Assembly (NCBI RefSeq): GCF_002878395.1
Contig: NC_061121.1
Span: forward strand, 44,445,133 to 44,509,132
Direction of reading: 5' to 3'
From: Capsicum annuum
Taxonomy: Eukaryota; Streptophyta; Magnoliopsida; Solanales; Solanaceae
DNA: 64,000 nucleotides
Below are positions 34,694 through 47,338 of this stretch, piece after piece. A program made the position numbers and the translations under genes. Within the stretch, counting starts at the first letter, position 1. Every line of letters starts with the position of its first letter. The notes beneath the pieces were generated by a model. It ran no database searches, was not told the origin of the DNA, and saw nothing but the letters and a program-made list of their open reading frames with translations.

Positions 34694-35545
34694 TTGAGCA
34701 ATTTTCTTGAGGGATGTGTGCGTAAGATGAATTCTGAAAAAAACTTTTTCAAAATAGCTCCTCCTGTCTTTGATGGAGAGAATTACCAACTTTATGTTGT
34801 AAAAATGCAGAGTAATCTTGAGGTTTTAGATCTTTGGGAGGCCATGGAGGAGATTATGATGTTCTTCCGCTGCCCAATGATCCCACGGTAGCTCAGATCA
34901 AAAGCCAAAAGGAAAAGAAAATCATAAAATCAAAGGCAAGAGAAACTTTATTTGCTAGTGTGTCTCCAATAATTTTCACGAAAATTATGGCTTTTAAATT
35001 AGAAAAAGAAATATGGGATTACCTAAATCAAGAATAAACAGGATATTAAAGAATATGAAGCATGAAGGTGTTGAATCTAATAAGGAATTCGAATTCCAAA
35101 AGATGAAAGAATATAAGACCGTCAAAGAATACTTAGACCGACTTTTTGGCATTATTAACAAGTCAAGATTGCTTGGCACAAAATTTAAAGATTTAAGAAT
35201 TGTTGAAAAAATTCTTGTTACGCTACCTGAAAGATATAAGTATCAATAACTACTTTAAAAATCACAAAAGGCCCGTCCAAGATTAGTTTGACAGAATTAT
35301 TAAATACATTGTAGGCACAAGAACAAAGAAGGCTTATTAGACAGGATGGTATGGTTTAAGAAGCTTACGCATCCAACCACAAGACTCAAAACAAGGGTAA
35401 TAATTCAAGGAAAAACTACCACCCTTCTAGTGGCAAAATAGGTCATCCTCCACTTAAATGTTGGAAGACACTAGATGCTCAATGCAAGATCTGCAATTAG
35501 ATTGGTCATGAAGCTGTGATTTGCAAAAGAAAATCCTAAAATATG
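34694..35545 (+). pseudogene. Copia gag (DUF4219/UBN2-like) with CCHC knuckle, broken
   Basis: Starts near MNSEKNFFKIAPPVFDGENY (DUF4219-like), continues NLEVLDLWEAMEE, shifts frame near 34850, then SKARETLFASVSPIIFTKIM and KEIWDYLNQE. After another shift comes the UBN2-like FEFQKMKEYKTVKEYLDRLF to VEKILVTLPERYKYQ. A zinc knuckle follows at about 35484-35530 (CKICN-stop-IGHEAVICK). Downstream, FWKIDSCCTNHM near 35620 corresponds to the region around the Copia protease active site. At least two frameshifts and several stops are present. Confidence 0.85.
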
Positions 35546-36037
35546 AAGTAGATGCCCTAGTCACCAAAGAAGAAGAAGATCACTTATTTGTGGAAACATA
35601 TTTTATAAGCAAGAAATCAGATTTTTGGAAGATTGACAGTTGTTGCACAAATCACATGAAATATGACAAAACACTTTTTAAAGAATTTTTGCCTTTGTAA
35701 AATAAGAAAGTCCAAATTGGGAATGGTGACTATATTCTTGTTTAGGTACAAAATTAATTTCAAATGTCCTTGACGTTCCTGATATTGAGAAATGTTTGTT
35801 AAAAATTGGCCAGATAATGGAAGAAGGATTTAAATTTTTATTTGGTGACAAATATTATCGAATCTTTGATTCCACTAATCATAAGATTTTACAAGTTGAA
35901 ATGAGAGATAAAAGTTTCTTATTTAATCCAAAAGAAGATGCAAACAAACCTTGCAAGACTAAAGATTAATTGACAGATTTATTCAAGAGTCAAATTCTGC
36001 CGAGACTATAATCAACAATTTCTGATCATAGGAGGAA

Positions 36038-36310
36038 TGTTTGTAAATATGTCCCAGAATTAAAGTAAATAACTATTAGCAGTTTTAAATTATTATAGTT
36101 CTGTGTGGCGTAAACTTAGGAATTAGTTATCTATTCGTTATTTGAATTTAAATTTAGGTGTTTATTTTTATATTTTCTAGTTAGAAATTTAGCTATAAAT
36201 ATATGCCTTTGAGTTATTAATAAAATAATTTTCTTTGACAGTACAATTGCAGTATTTTTTTGTCAAGTTTTTCTTTGTTATTTCTTTAATTTCAAAGCTA
36301 AAAATCAACA
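36038..36310 (+). repeat. 3' LTR of gag-only Copia element
   Basis: Begins TGTTTGTAAATATG after the purine tract and ends ATCAACA, as the 5' LTR ends CCAACAACA. Confidence 0.85.
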
Positions 36311-36810
36311 ATTTTCATAGGTAGATGTGAGCATTATTCTAGAAGTAGAAAATGAAGGGAAACTTTGGCTATGGGCAGATAAATGGTGTGAGGATGGACA
36401 TCTTAAAGACGTGCTTCAATTTGATGAGAGATAAGGATGGGACTTTCAATGTTGAAGAAGGATTAACCAAAGTCGTTTGCTTCACACGGAACATGTTTAA
36501 GTCATGATATGTGGTTAACACGTTGCTTTTTATGGCAGATTTGATCTATATGCATTTTTAAAGAGATATTGCATATTTGGCTAACACAGAATTGACATGA
36601 AACAGAAGAAGCTTTGGAGGACAGTCCCCTTATGCATAGAATGGATTTTATGGATTGAAAGTAATAAAAGATGCTTTGATGAGAAGTAGGAATGCGTAGC
36701 TTTTATAAAATTTAAATAAATTGAGAATTTATTGTTTTGGAATAAATTGTAGGGTCTGTTGCGACTGTTGTGTTGGATTTTCTGGACTTTATAATACGCA
36801 GTCTTTGGTC
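36311..36810 (+). pseudogene. LINE ORF2 C-terminal fragment
   Basis: The plus strand reads DVSIILEVENEGKLWLWADK then WCEDGHLKDVLQFDE. After breaks come KKLWRTVPLCIEWILWIE and NKRCFDE, ending LLFWNKL and VVLDFLDFI. This is the zinc-binding/C-terminal end of plant LINE polyproteins (zf-RVT neighbourhood). Reverse transcriptase proper is missing: the fragment is 5'-truncated and its left edge is the Copia mini-element. Confidence 0.75.
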
Positions 36811-37614
36811 AAGTCCTGTTTGTATAATCAGTCCTTTGTTTGTATGTTATAATTTTTATGAGCAGGTTTTAGGATGTACTTCCAGAATGATGTGGTGTGA
36901 TGGATCTACCTTCAAGTATGAACAGTTATGTTTTCTTTTTCCATTGGAGTGTGTAGGAATACTCTTGATAAATTTACCCGCATTTTATTGTAAAGGAGGA
37001 TGCTATTACATTCTCTTAATTAATTCATAGACAATTCGATTGGAGTATGCGAAGTTACTTTTGATGAATTCATCGTGCTAAGTGTGAAACACATTATCAT
37101 TTTATGATTTAAATTAAGCACTCCAAAAGTATCATACATTTAGATTAGAGATACAATATAGCAACACATGAATTTATAACTTACACACTAAAATTATGCG
37201 ACGTACGTCCCCGCATCCTTAAATATATCAGTGAGATTCCTTTTACAAAAATATGTTATATATCATAAACCCTAGTAAAATATTCACTGCCACGTAGTCT
37301 TCGTCACTTCAATTCTGCAATTGAACTTCTTCCCTATATTCACTCACCACTGTCAACATCAGTCCTCTATTGGCGATATTTTCCTTTCTTACTTTTCGGG
37401 ATTGGATTCATCAGGTGATTTAGGCCATTCTGTTCAAATTCCTCATTTGGTATGACTATAAAACAGTTTCATTTTCTCTCCAATTAATTCTTTTAATGTT
37501 GTGACTACAAACAATGATTCCATAACCCCAAATAAATTGTGTTCAATTAAATCAGACTTATCAGGAAGACACAGGGTTTAGGATCCATATCAGAGAAAGA
37601 AAGCGAAACTGGTG
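36811..37614. other. LINE 3' end and 5' flank of the F-box pseudogene
   Basis: 36811-36990 is the repeat partner of 31990-32250. The remainder is AT-rich with no recognised feature. It may include the former promoter and 5' UTR of the pseudogene that follows. Confidence 0.45.
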
Positions 37615-38634
37615 TTTATTTTAGGGTTGAATCTGGAAGATTTGTCAGAAGAACCGTCCTGTGTGGTTACAAGGGATTGTTGGAAAGAAAGTAACTCGAC
37701 GACTTGCACGAGTTATCGGTCGATAGGATTGAAGTCCATAATGGGAAAAGGCCATTGGAAGATGACCAGGAGGTTGAAAATGTCCAATGCAGGTTACAAA
37801 AACAGCCTGATGGTTCCAACCTAGTGGAAGTGGATCTTTCCTTGGGGAGTTCTTCAGCATCCCCTGATGAGCATTCTGACAGTCAGGACCATGATGAGCA
37901 AGATGACAATCAGAATCATGCTGGGGATAATTCCTATAGGAGCATGGTTTTTCCTGCCATCGACCATGACAGCTCCATCAATTCCCACAGTCGTTGTTCT
38001 AGGTCACATTATGGAGCCATAGCATCTTTGAACCATAACTTCCGCTCAATAATTAGGAGCAGTGAAATTTATACAGCACGGCAATGAAATGGTGTGGTGG
38101 AGCACTGGGTGTATTTCTCCTGCCAACAGCCTGAGTGGGAAGCTTTTGACCCTGCTAGGCTGTGTTGGATGCATCTGCCGAGAATGACTCCCAATGATTG
38201 TTTCGTGTTCTCCGATAAGGAATCTTTAGCGGTTGGCACGGAGCTTCTTGTTTTGAGAAAGGATGTGTTTGCCAATGTCATTTATCAGTACAGCTTACTG
38301 ACAAATACGTGATCAACAGAGATGCAGATGAGCGTGCCACAATGTTTGTTTGGTAAAGAAAGCCTTGGGGAAATCGCCATTTTTTCTGGCGGTTGTGACT
38401 CACAAGGTAAAATCCTTAGCTCTGCTTAACTTCACAATTCGGAGACAAGAACGTGGAGGACATTGCGAAGCTTGAATAAGCCACGTAAGATGTGTTCTGA
38501 TGTATTCATGGGTGGAAAGTTTTACGTGATAGGAGGCATTGGAAGAACCAACTCAAAGCTGTTGATATGAGCAGAGGAGTATGATCTGGCAAGGGGAACG
38601 TGGACTGAAATACCGAGCATGTCTCCAGTGCGAC
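37615..38634 (+). pseudogene. F-box/kelch SKIP11-like pseudogene, 5' part
   Basis: The N-terminal part reads LEDLSEEPSCVVTRDC and, after a frameshift near 37710, ELSVDRIEVHNGKRPLEDD. Then comes the F-box-like CSRSHYGAIASLNHNFRSII, SSEIYTARQ, NGVVEHWVYFSCQQPEWEAF, and kelch segments (SDKESLAVGTELLVLRKD, GKESLGEIAIFSGGCDSQGK, RKMCSDVFMGGKFYVIGGIG, EEYDLARGTWTEIPSMSPVR). This matches plant SKIP11-type proteins, which use the F-box to enter SCF ubiquitin ligases. One frame carries four nonsense codons: 38085-38087, 38310-38312, 38427-38429 and 38568-38570. The gene is then interrupted by element 3; the rest lies at 50232-50421. The start codon is not certain. Confidence 0.9.
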
Positions 38635-40771
38635 TGTCACGACCCGAACCGGGGCCCTGTCCGTGACGAGTATTTTGAACCATCAAGACCCGGAAAACCC
38701 CCTATCTATCTGGTAATCATGCACATGACTTAAATGAAAAAAAAATGCGGAAGATACACTATATAACGGAAACATGGTCAATAATCATATGAAAAAATTA
38801 ATGGGGAATAATGTCCCACAATCTCAATCAACATCTCTATAACGTCTGCGAAATCTCTACTACATGACTGAAACAAATATCTATCTGAAAACTGGGACAA
38901 GGCCCCCAGTAGACCCAAAACTAATAAATGATAAATGAAACTGCCAGATGAGGAAATCTATTGATTTTATGGACCCCTAGACTGTGCCTCCGAACCTAAG
39001 AAGGAAGGGGGTCAATACAAAAGTACTGGTACGCAGAGATATCAAAATAAATATAATATTTTTACAAAATATAGTTGAGAGCCTTTATAAAGCAGTTTCA
39101 TATCAAATCATTTAAAAACACATTGACGTAATGTAATTGTTTTCAACAGCAATGCAATGCAACTAAGCTAGGTGGAATACCCTACATATCCCATTTACAT
39201 CAACTGTCAAACCTCGGTTGCCATCGATATTAGAGTATAAGTGAGGGGAAGAAACACAAGATCACACAGCAGCGTGTCTCGACCCAATGGTAGTGCACAA
39301 GATCACAAAGCAGGGCTCCTAACCATAGTTCCAATTTGGCAATGACATAAAGTCAGGTAAGCAAGATCACAAAGCAGGGTACCAAATTCCCATGTCGTCA
39401 AACACGGTTTCCAGCGATGAGCCCTTACACTCAAACGCATTCTTCGGGCATCCACCTATCTCATGAAAAACCAATGCATTCAAATTTCATCTGATTCAAT
39501 CACATATCATATTCTGTAGGGTATCGTCATACCCGACTTGCAAGCCATCAATATCACATCATTCTTTTCATTCAACGAATGTATTCAATATGTTTCAAAA
39601 CAAAGAGCCCTCTTATTTTCAAGTCAAAATCATATCAATTCCCAAAACATTTCATGTCATGCTTTTCAAGATGTTCTCAAATAATTTACATCATATGAAC
39701 ATTTAAAACAAATTCACATCAAGAGAGGGATTCCATATCATTCAAGTTAACATCTTTTTGGAATACATGCATATACATATATCATATATCAAATCACTTT
39801 GGAATTAGGCCTAAAGAACAAATTAATATCATAATGATGCTTGAAACATGTTTATATTTATAATTTCTAAACCCCCATTTTTAAAACATGAATTTTTAAT
39901 CCCATGAGATTTTTGAATAACCCCACGTACCTCTATATGCGAATATGATAGGTGCTTCTTGAATCCTACGTTGCGGGGATTCCTAAACTTCAATTTGTTT
40001 TGAAAACCATGGTTGAATCTTGAGTTATTGGGGTTTTTATTTTTAAACCCTAAGAAGTGTTATTGAGAGAAAATCTGAGAAAATGATTATATTTTGATGA
40101 ATTTGTGGCTAAATATGGTGTTATATACGAAATTTGGGTGAGGTGAAATGAATAAAATGCCTCTAAGAAAACAAACAAATTCGAAATTGTCCCTCAGTTG
40201 ACAAGCTGACAGGATGAAGTAAAACGGGTATAACTCCTTACTCAGATGTTGGATTTGAATGAAACTAGTTGTATTGGAAAGAATACTCAAATATATTTCA
40301 TTTGATAGGTATCATATCTCTCAGTTCATTATATTTAGAGAGTTATGATCGTTTGAAGTTGACCCTGAAATGCTGAAAACTGGGCAATAGGCTATGCGTT
40401 TTGCTACTGTTTTAAAATCCAAATGCAGCTTTATGTGTTCCAAATAATTCCGAAAATTATCCGAGATGTACTATGAGATTTTACGATCGTAACGTAACTT
40501 GAAAATCTAAAAACAGATTTCTGGAAGGTTTAAAAGTTGTATCCCGAAGATTGTCAGTTAAAATGACTCTAAGTCCTCATTACACTTAGAAAAATATTCT
40601 AGTTGTTAGCCCCTCAAACATAAGACTAAAAATGAAATCGACTCGAGAATTTTATGGGGCATTACAATAGGAGTGAGTACCACATGTATGTTAATAAAGA
40701 ATAATTCAGTTCGGGTCTATATACGTAGGAACAACGGTCTAAACTCTAGTCCGAAAATATGGGCTGTTACA
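38635..40771 (-). repeat. LTR1 (3' LTR) of element 3 (2137 bp)
   Basis: Runs from TGTCACGACCCG to GGGCTGTTACA on the plus strand. Compared with LTR2 it lacks about 55 bp near 38955 and the tandem copy of the 131-bp unit near 39968. The post-TATA motif CAATACAAAAGTACTG is at 39013-39028. Confidence 0.88.
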
Positions 40772-40806
40772 TTATCTCCCCCTTGGGATCATTCGTCCTG
40801 GAATGA
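40772..40806 (-). other. Polypurine tract and hairpin, internal A
   Basis: On the plus strand: 17 nt (TTATCTCCCCCTTGGGA), TCATTC (40789-40794), loop GTCCTG, GAATGA (40801-40806). On the element strand this is a hairpin followed by CCCAAGGGGGAGATAA and the LTR. Confidence 0.75.
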
Positions 40807-43800
40807 TGGGTAGGAACATATTGAACCTTAGAGGTGTGGAATAATGTAAGACATGATAGGTTTCTCTAAGAAAGAATACACTGATCTGAAACATGACTAT
40901 AAGGCTGCAACTACTGATATTCTAAATTCTTATACCGCACGTGCATATCTCATGCATGGAATACACGAATGAAGCTATTCATAAGCTGAATTATCATAAT
41001 GAACATGCATATCTGATGCATGGATCTGTGAATGAGTTGTTCTCATGAACGCAGGACTAAATACACTGATAAGCTGAACTTTTTCTATTGAACATGTATT
41101 TCTAATGCATGCATATCTAACTGAACTGACATATGAATGTATGACTGAATATGCAATGATAGCTGGTGTGAGGCTTGTAATAAGAATCTATGCATGCAAC
41201 TGAATGAGGAATCTCTCCCTTTGGATCCTATGTCCCTCTATGAATGCTCAATTCACTAAGATACTCGGGGAACTGAGGCAATGCACAGGGCACTTACAAA
41301 TTGAATCATAACTAAACCTCTGGAATCTGAATCTAATGCATGACACATGAACTGATCTATACTTGTAATTACTAGTATACTCTATCTTGCAATAGTAGCA
41401 TGTCTGAGATTTCGGGTAGCATGAATAAATGAAAAGACGAGAAAACAAGCCATGCGAATCTACTTGTTAAACTGACTTACTGACTATACCGACTGAATTA
41501 TGCTGGACCTTCATACTTAACTGGAGTATTCTCTTCAACACTCTCTCTAAGGAAGTTCTAGAAGTAATAGGGAGCCACAAATCTTGGGTATGGATTACAC
41601 AAGACACCCACTAAGGAATCATCACAACGACATCACTCTGTAGTCTGCAATATAGACATATAACTCCTAAATTAGGATACAATTACCAGACCTTTGGCAA
41701 TACCACTTTTCACTTTCAAGCTTAGCACACTTCTCGAATATCCCTTAACTATACTATTCCTATAAATATCGTATTCATTCAATTCAGCTTAAAATTCTCA
41801 TATAAGCATTGACAATATTTTTTTTTCTACTAATGTCTAAAATAGCTTAACCCTTACACTGCGATCAAGCCTAACTCTAAGTCACAAAAATACAACATGC
41901 TACACCACGCTATTATTCTAAATCATATGATGCCACCTTCCATACCTATTTTAAAGATCACATCCTAAGCATAACATGTGTTATCACTTCAATGACTACT
42001 TTGAACTCTTAATATGAACTCGCTAATGCATATTGCAACCTTCCACTACAATCCCAAAACGTCATTCAAGCCTATTTTATAACCACATGTTGACTTCAAG
42101 GAAACCACCCATAAATACATACTTCACATAGTTTCTAAACTATTGTCAATATAACTCCCACACACTACTCTAAGACATACACACACAAACTTTTCCACTA
42201 ACCATCACGTGTATCAAAGACTTGGCCCGAACTCTTACTTAATAATTATGTCCTTATCTAAGCAAGCATACTATGATCTTCCATCAACAAGAACATTTAC
42301 ATCATCACCACTATCATTGCATAGGAAGGGTCACTATATGGTTAAAATATAAGATCCTGAAGCATGAAAAAAAAATTATACGGGACTGATCACACTATAA
42401 AGAGTGAGTACTTGCGTCATGTGTTGCATGACCTCAACTAGAGTTCATAACATAAGGAAGGTGATTCCGACTACTTGAATGAACTAGAACTCTTTATCTT
42501 GGAACTGGAAGAGTACATGACTCTCTATCATATACAGGAATCATGAACTACAATCACGGAATTGGATCATAAGGCATGAGTAAGCATCTGAATAACTAAA
42601 AAAAAATACTGAGGTAAGAATGGTTTTAGATTCACCCTCACTTTCTGATGTCCTAAATCATACTGCATCACTACTAGAATTTGAGAGCCTTACTTGGTTA
42701 TTCATTCTATCATCTCCCCCTTAGCTTCAAGTCATTATCTAGAGTTTGGGAGATCCCTTACCAGATTCTAACTGAACTACACTTACTGCACTTTAGGGTC
42801 TGAAAGAAAAAAAATGATAATACATACATATCGTAGACTTAACCCGAATGACTACCTTTTGGGATACACTCTATCTTTCCAAATCCACCAATACTTATTT
42901 CTATCGGTTCAACCTTCAAAACTCAAACTTAAATTCTAACACTTAACATGGCTATTTAGATCACTATATACCATCTAACTCGTCTGTCTTCACTTAACAA
43001 TTCAATGGTACTAATAGCCACACAAATTATTTATTAGTCTTAGGAAAATAAGCTGCAACCTCATATCACCTTGGCATACTTCTACACCATACCTACAACA
43101 TTATACTTCATTACATATCAATTTAAACTTAAGCCATTTCAAACACCGTTCAAGATTATTAGATCACTTTCATATAAATAACATCATTGATCAAGAAATC
43201 ATCACATCTACCTTTATGAACTTCAACTATTCAAACTTAATGCCTAGTGCTAAACGTGATTTTACAATCCAACCTTACTATGATTCTCACTTGGAAACCA
43301 TGAAATAAAAATCAAGAAAAACTAGAGTACTAGAACTTCATAACAACAATAATCGACCTTGACCTTACGGTCTTCCTTATCATAACTCATTAACACGTAC
43401 TATTTCAACAGATCAAGCCTACTAATATTTATTCCCACAAATATACATCATTAATCTCATGCAACTATTCTTACATCCACATCCTACATTAAATTCAAGT
43501 CAATGGTCTAGCATCAATCATCTACCCCCAATGACGAATGTAACATAATATACTAATTCATCAAATTGGAATATTCTATCTCAAATACTTCAAAATCTGC
43601 TACATACCTTCTCATAAGTAGTACTAGTTTACAACTACTAACAAAAGAAGGTCAAGGGGTAAGGTCACATAATAGACATGATCAACTTTAATCCTATATT
43701 ATAACCCCATACAATCTTTTCTACTTATACAGATTTCTCACCTCATACTTACTCACTCAATATTATATTTAGACTGCCTTCAAATTCCTCAAACAACTAT

Positions 43801-45005
43801 GAGTCTATAATCATAACATGCTCACTAATATAGCCATTTTCACATTCAAGCAACCAACAAATCATCCTGACTAACAACTGCTTCTCTACCTTATACTAAA
43901 CTAACTGACAAGGATAAAATACCTCTTTACCAACTCATTCTCATGCAAACAAATTCAGCCATACATATATTAAACCAACAAAAGAATAACAAGTTAGACA
44001 ACAAGTTGCTAGTGAATCAAAACAGGCCTCACGCGGCTTAACTAGACTTTGGTTTTGTATTTTGAACAAGAAAATGAGATGGATGACAAGGTAACTATGC
44101 TAGTGATTCGAAAGAGCCCCACATGGCTTTATTTGAATTAAAAAAAAATTTCCAAAAACACCATGATAACAAGATTACATATTACAAGGGATAGAAAATT
44201 GACACATAATATTTAATAGTCTAAGAATATACATATTATTCTGTATAAATAAAAATCTGAGTAAAACACTTTCTCCATGGACTACCATACCGTCCATACA
44301 CGCTGCTAGCTACCACATTAGTTTATCACTATAAAGGGTTAAATCATCCTCAAACATCCGTTATTCAACTGAAATATTCATTTACACAAAATCACCCTCA
44401 CTCTGACTTCTAGCTTTGTGACTTTACATCAGCAACTTCTTGGTACAATATCACTACCACTAGGTCATGACAACAACATTTTAACTTATGTTACTATTTG
44501 GGTTGAAATACAGTTCCAACATTCTGCTATACATTGTCCATATCTGTAACAATATTTTGAGAGGGACTAGATACACTTAATACCATAAGCTAGAATGCAC
44601 GATTCCATTAGGATCAATATTTACATCAAAATCAACATATATTAATGCACTAACAGACTCCTATCGAGTCTGTGCATAATTTTTAAAATCTTATAGGACT
44701 CAATCGGAAAGGACTACATCATGTATATTCTAAACTTTTTGCACTTGAATCAGCCCAATAATGGGACATGTATGAGAACATCAGAGTAAGGAAAGAATTA
44801 GGGATGACTTTACTTTTATATGGGCGACACCATAGCACGAATTAGAGTATGAAAGGGGAACATTCCGAATCTATTTCACGGATAAGAACATGAAGAAAGA
44901 GAGACATTCCTAAATGCCTAGTACCCTCCTTCTTATAAGAGTGGCGCACTACACACCCATAATCAAGACTCTACTCTACGCGATTTCAATGACACCCTGG
45001 GTCCA

Positions 45006-45026
45006 TGAACCGTTCCTTAATACCAA
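45006..45026 (-). other. Decayed primer site of element 3
   Basis: The plus strand has GAACCGTTCCTTAATACCAAG, i.e. TTGGTATTAAGGAACGGTTC on the element strand. It corresponds to the iMet-type site of element 1 with several substitutions. Confidence 0.78.
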
Positions 45027-45029
45027 GTT

Positions 45030-47338
45030 TGTCACGACCCGAACCATGGCCCTGGCCATGACGAGTATTTCGAACCATCAAGGCCCGAAACACCCCTTAT
45101 CTATCTAGTAATCATGCACATGACTTATATGAAAGAAAATGCGGAAGATACACTATATAATGAAAACATGGTCAAGAATCATATGAAAACAATATGGGGA
45201 ATAATGTCCCACAACCTCAATCAACATCTCTATAACGTCTGTTAAATCTCTACAACATGACTGAAACAAATATTTATCTAAAAAGTGTGACAAGACCCCC
45301 AATAGACCCAAAACTAATAAATGATAAATAAAACTGTCAGATATCAGGCCGTCAGAAATATAGAAGGATAACCAAGTGACTCTACGAATCTATCTGAGGA
45401 AATCTACTGATTTTATGGATCCCTAGACTGTGCCTCTGAACATGGAAAGGAAGGGGGTCAATACAAAAGTATTGGTACACAGAGATATCAAAACAAAAAA
45501 TAATATTTTTATAAAATATAGTTGAGAGCCATTATAAATCTGTTTCATATCAAATCATTTGAAAACACATGGGCATAATGTAATTGTTTTCAATAACAAT
45601 GTAATGCAGCTGATCTAGGTGGAATACCCAACATATCACATTTACGCAAACTGTCAAACCTCAGTTGCCATTGAGATTAGACTATAAGTGAGGGGAACAC
45701 ACACAAGATCATACAGCAGAGTGTCTCAGCCCAATGGTAGTGCACAAGATCACAAAGTAGGGCTCCTAACAATTGTCCTAATTTGGGAATAACATACAGT
45801 CAGGTACGTAAGATCACGAAGCAGGGTACCAAATTTCTATGTCGGCAAACACGGTTTCCAGCGATGAGCCCTAACACTCAAACGCCTTCTTTGGCCAACC
45901 ACCTATCTCTTGAAAATCAATGCATTCAAATTTCATCTAATTCAATCACATATCATATTCTGTACGGTATCGTCATACCCGAGTTGCAAGCCATCAATAT
46001 CACATCATTCTTCTCATTCAACCATTGTATTCAACATGTTTCAACACAAATAGCCCTCTCATTTTCAAGTCAAAATCATATCAATTCCCAAAACATTTCA
46101 TGTCACGCTTTTCAAGATGTTTTCAAACAATTTACATCATATGAACATTTAAAACAAATTCACATCAAGAGAGGGAATCCATATCACTCATGCTCTCAAG
46201 TTAACATCTTTTTAGAATACATGCATATACATATATCATATATCATATATCATATATCACATCACATTAGAATTAATCCTAAAGAATAAATTAATATTCG
46301 TAATTTCAAAACTCTCATGTTTAAAACATGAATTTTTAAGCCCATGAGATTTTTGAGATAACCCCACATACCTCTATATGCGAATATGATAGGTGCTTCT
46401 TAAAGCATACATTGCAGGAATTCCAAATCATCAAATTGTTTTGAAAACCCATGGTTGAATCTTGAGTTATTGGGGTTTTATTTTGAAGCGCTAAGGGCTG
46501 TTCTTGAGAGAAAATTTGAGAAAAGGATTATATTTTGATACGTTGCGGGGATTCCAAATCTTCAATTTATTTTGAAAACCCATGGTTGAATCTTGAGTTC
46601 AGGAGGTTTTTATTTTGAAACCCTAAGGGGTGTTCTTTAGTGAAAATTTGATAAAAGGATTATATTTTGATGAATTGGGGGCTAAATATGGTGTTATAGA
46701 CGAAATTTGGGTGAGGTGAAATGACTAAAATGCCCCTAAAAAAACAAACAAAATCGAAACTATCACTCAGTTGACAAGCCGACAGGCTGAAGTAAAACGG
46801 GTATAACTCCTTACTATGATGTTGGATTTAAATGAAACCAGTTGTATTGGAAAGAATACTAAAAGAACTTTCATTTGATAGGTAGAATCTTTCTCAGTTC
46901 ATTATATTTAGAGAGTTATGATCGTTCAAACTTGATCCTGAAATGCTGAAAACTTGGCAATAGACTATGCGTTTTACTTCTGTTTTGAAATCAAAACACA
47001 GCCTTATGTGTTTCGAAAAATTCTGAAACTTATCCGAGGAGTACTATGAGCTTTCGCGATCGTAACGTAACTTAAAAATCTAAAAACGGATGTCTGGAAG
47101 GTTGAAAAGTTTTATCCCGAAGATTATCAGCTAAAATGACTCTAAGTCCTCATTACACTTAGAAAAATATTCTAGTTGTTAGCCCCTCAAACATAAGACT
47201 AAAAATGAAATCGACTAGAGAATTTTACGGGGCATTACAATCGGAGTGTTTAACACACGTATGTTAATAAAGCATAATTCAGTTCGGGTACGTAGGAACG
47301 ACGGTCATAACTCTAGCCCAAAAATATGGGGTGTTACA
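45030..47338 (-). repeat. LTR2 (middle LTR) of element 3 (2309 bp)
   Basis: Runs from TGTCACGACCCG to GGGGTGTTACA on the plus strand. It serves as the 5' LTR of internal A and the 3' LTR of internal B. It contains a 131-bp tandem duplication (46410-46670) and a CATATAT-rich stretch near 46230-46258. The 168-residue frame at 45783-46289 lies inside it and is chance. Confidence 0.88.
46410..46670. repeat. Tandem duplication of about 131 bp in LTR2
   Basis: Units start at 46410 and 46541; both contain CCATGGTTGAATCTTGAGTT and GGATTATATTTTGAT. LTR3 has the same duplication (49317 and 49449); LTR1 has one copy. Confidence 0.88.

Larger units (their letters stand above)
34404..36310 (+). mobile_element. 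Short Copia-derived element with gag only
   Basis: Terminal repeats of 281 bp (34404-34684) and 273 bp (36038-36310) enclose 1353 bp holding gag, a zinc knuckle and the first part of protease, with no integrase, RT or RNase H. A decayed primer site (TGATATCTTGAGC from 34687) and a purine tract (AGGAGGAA at 36030-36037) are in the right places. Flanks ATTTC (34399-34403) and ATTTT (36311-36315) match at 4/5. This resembles the known class of small gag-only terminal-repeat elements (TR-GAG), but a plain internal deletion is equally possible. Confidence 0.8.
40772..45029 (-). other. Internal region A of element 3 (non-coding, 4258 bp)
   Basis: No retroelement protein in any frame. It is the inverted counterpart of element 1 interior along its length. 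The AT-rich composition leaves only short open frames. The primer-side leader (44895-45029) resembles that of the coding element 4. Confidence 0.8.

Noticed and set aside
37645..38281. Minus-strand frames of 70 and 71 residues across the F-box pseudogene
   Set aside because: They are antisense to a clearly recognisable SKIP11-like frame and share none of its domain signals.
43900..44160. Closely spaced similar segments (CTAGTGA-TCRAAA) suggesting an array
   Set aside because: Only two similar units, both also present inverted in element 1 (2580-2720). This is element sequence, not a CRISPR or satellite array.
45783..46289. 168-residue open frame on the plus strand
   Set aside because: It lies inside LTR2 of element 3, antisense to the element, with low-complexity His/Ile/Ser-rich content. 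Equivalent positions in LTR1 and LTR3 are not open in the same way.
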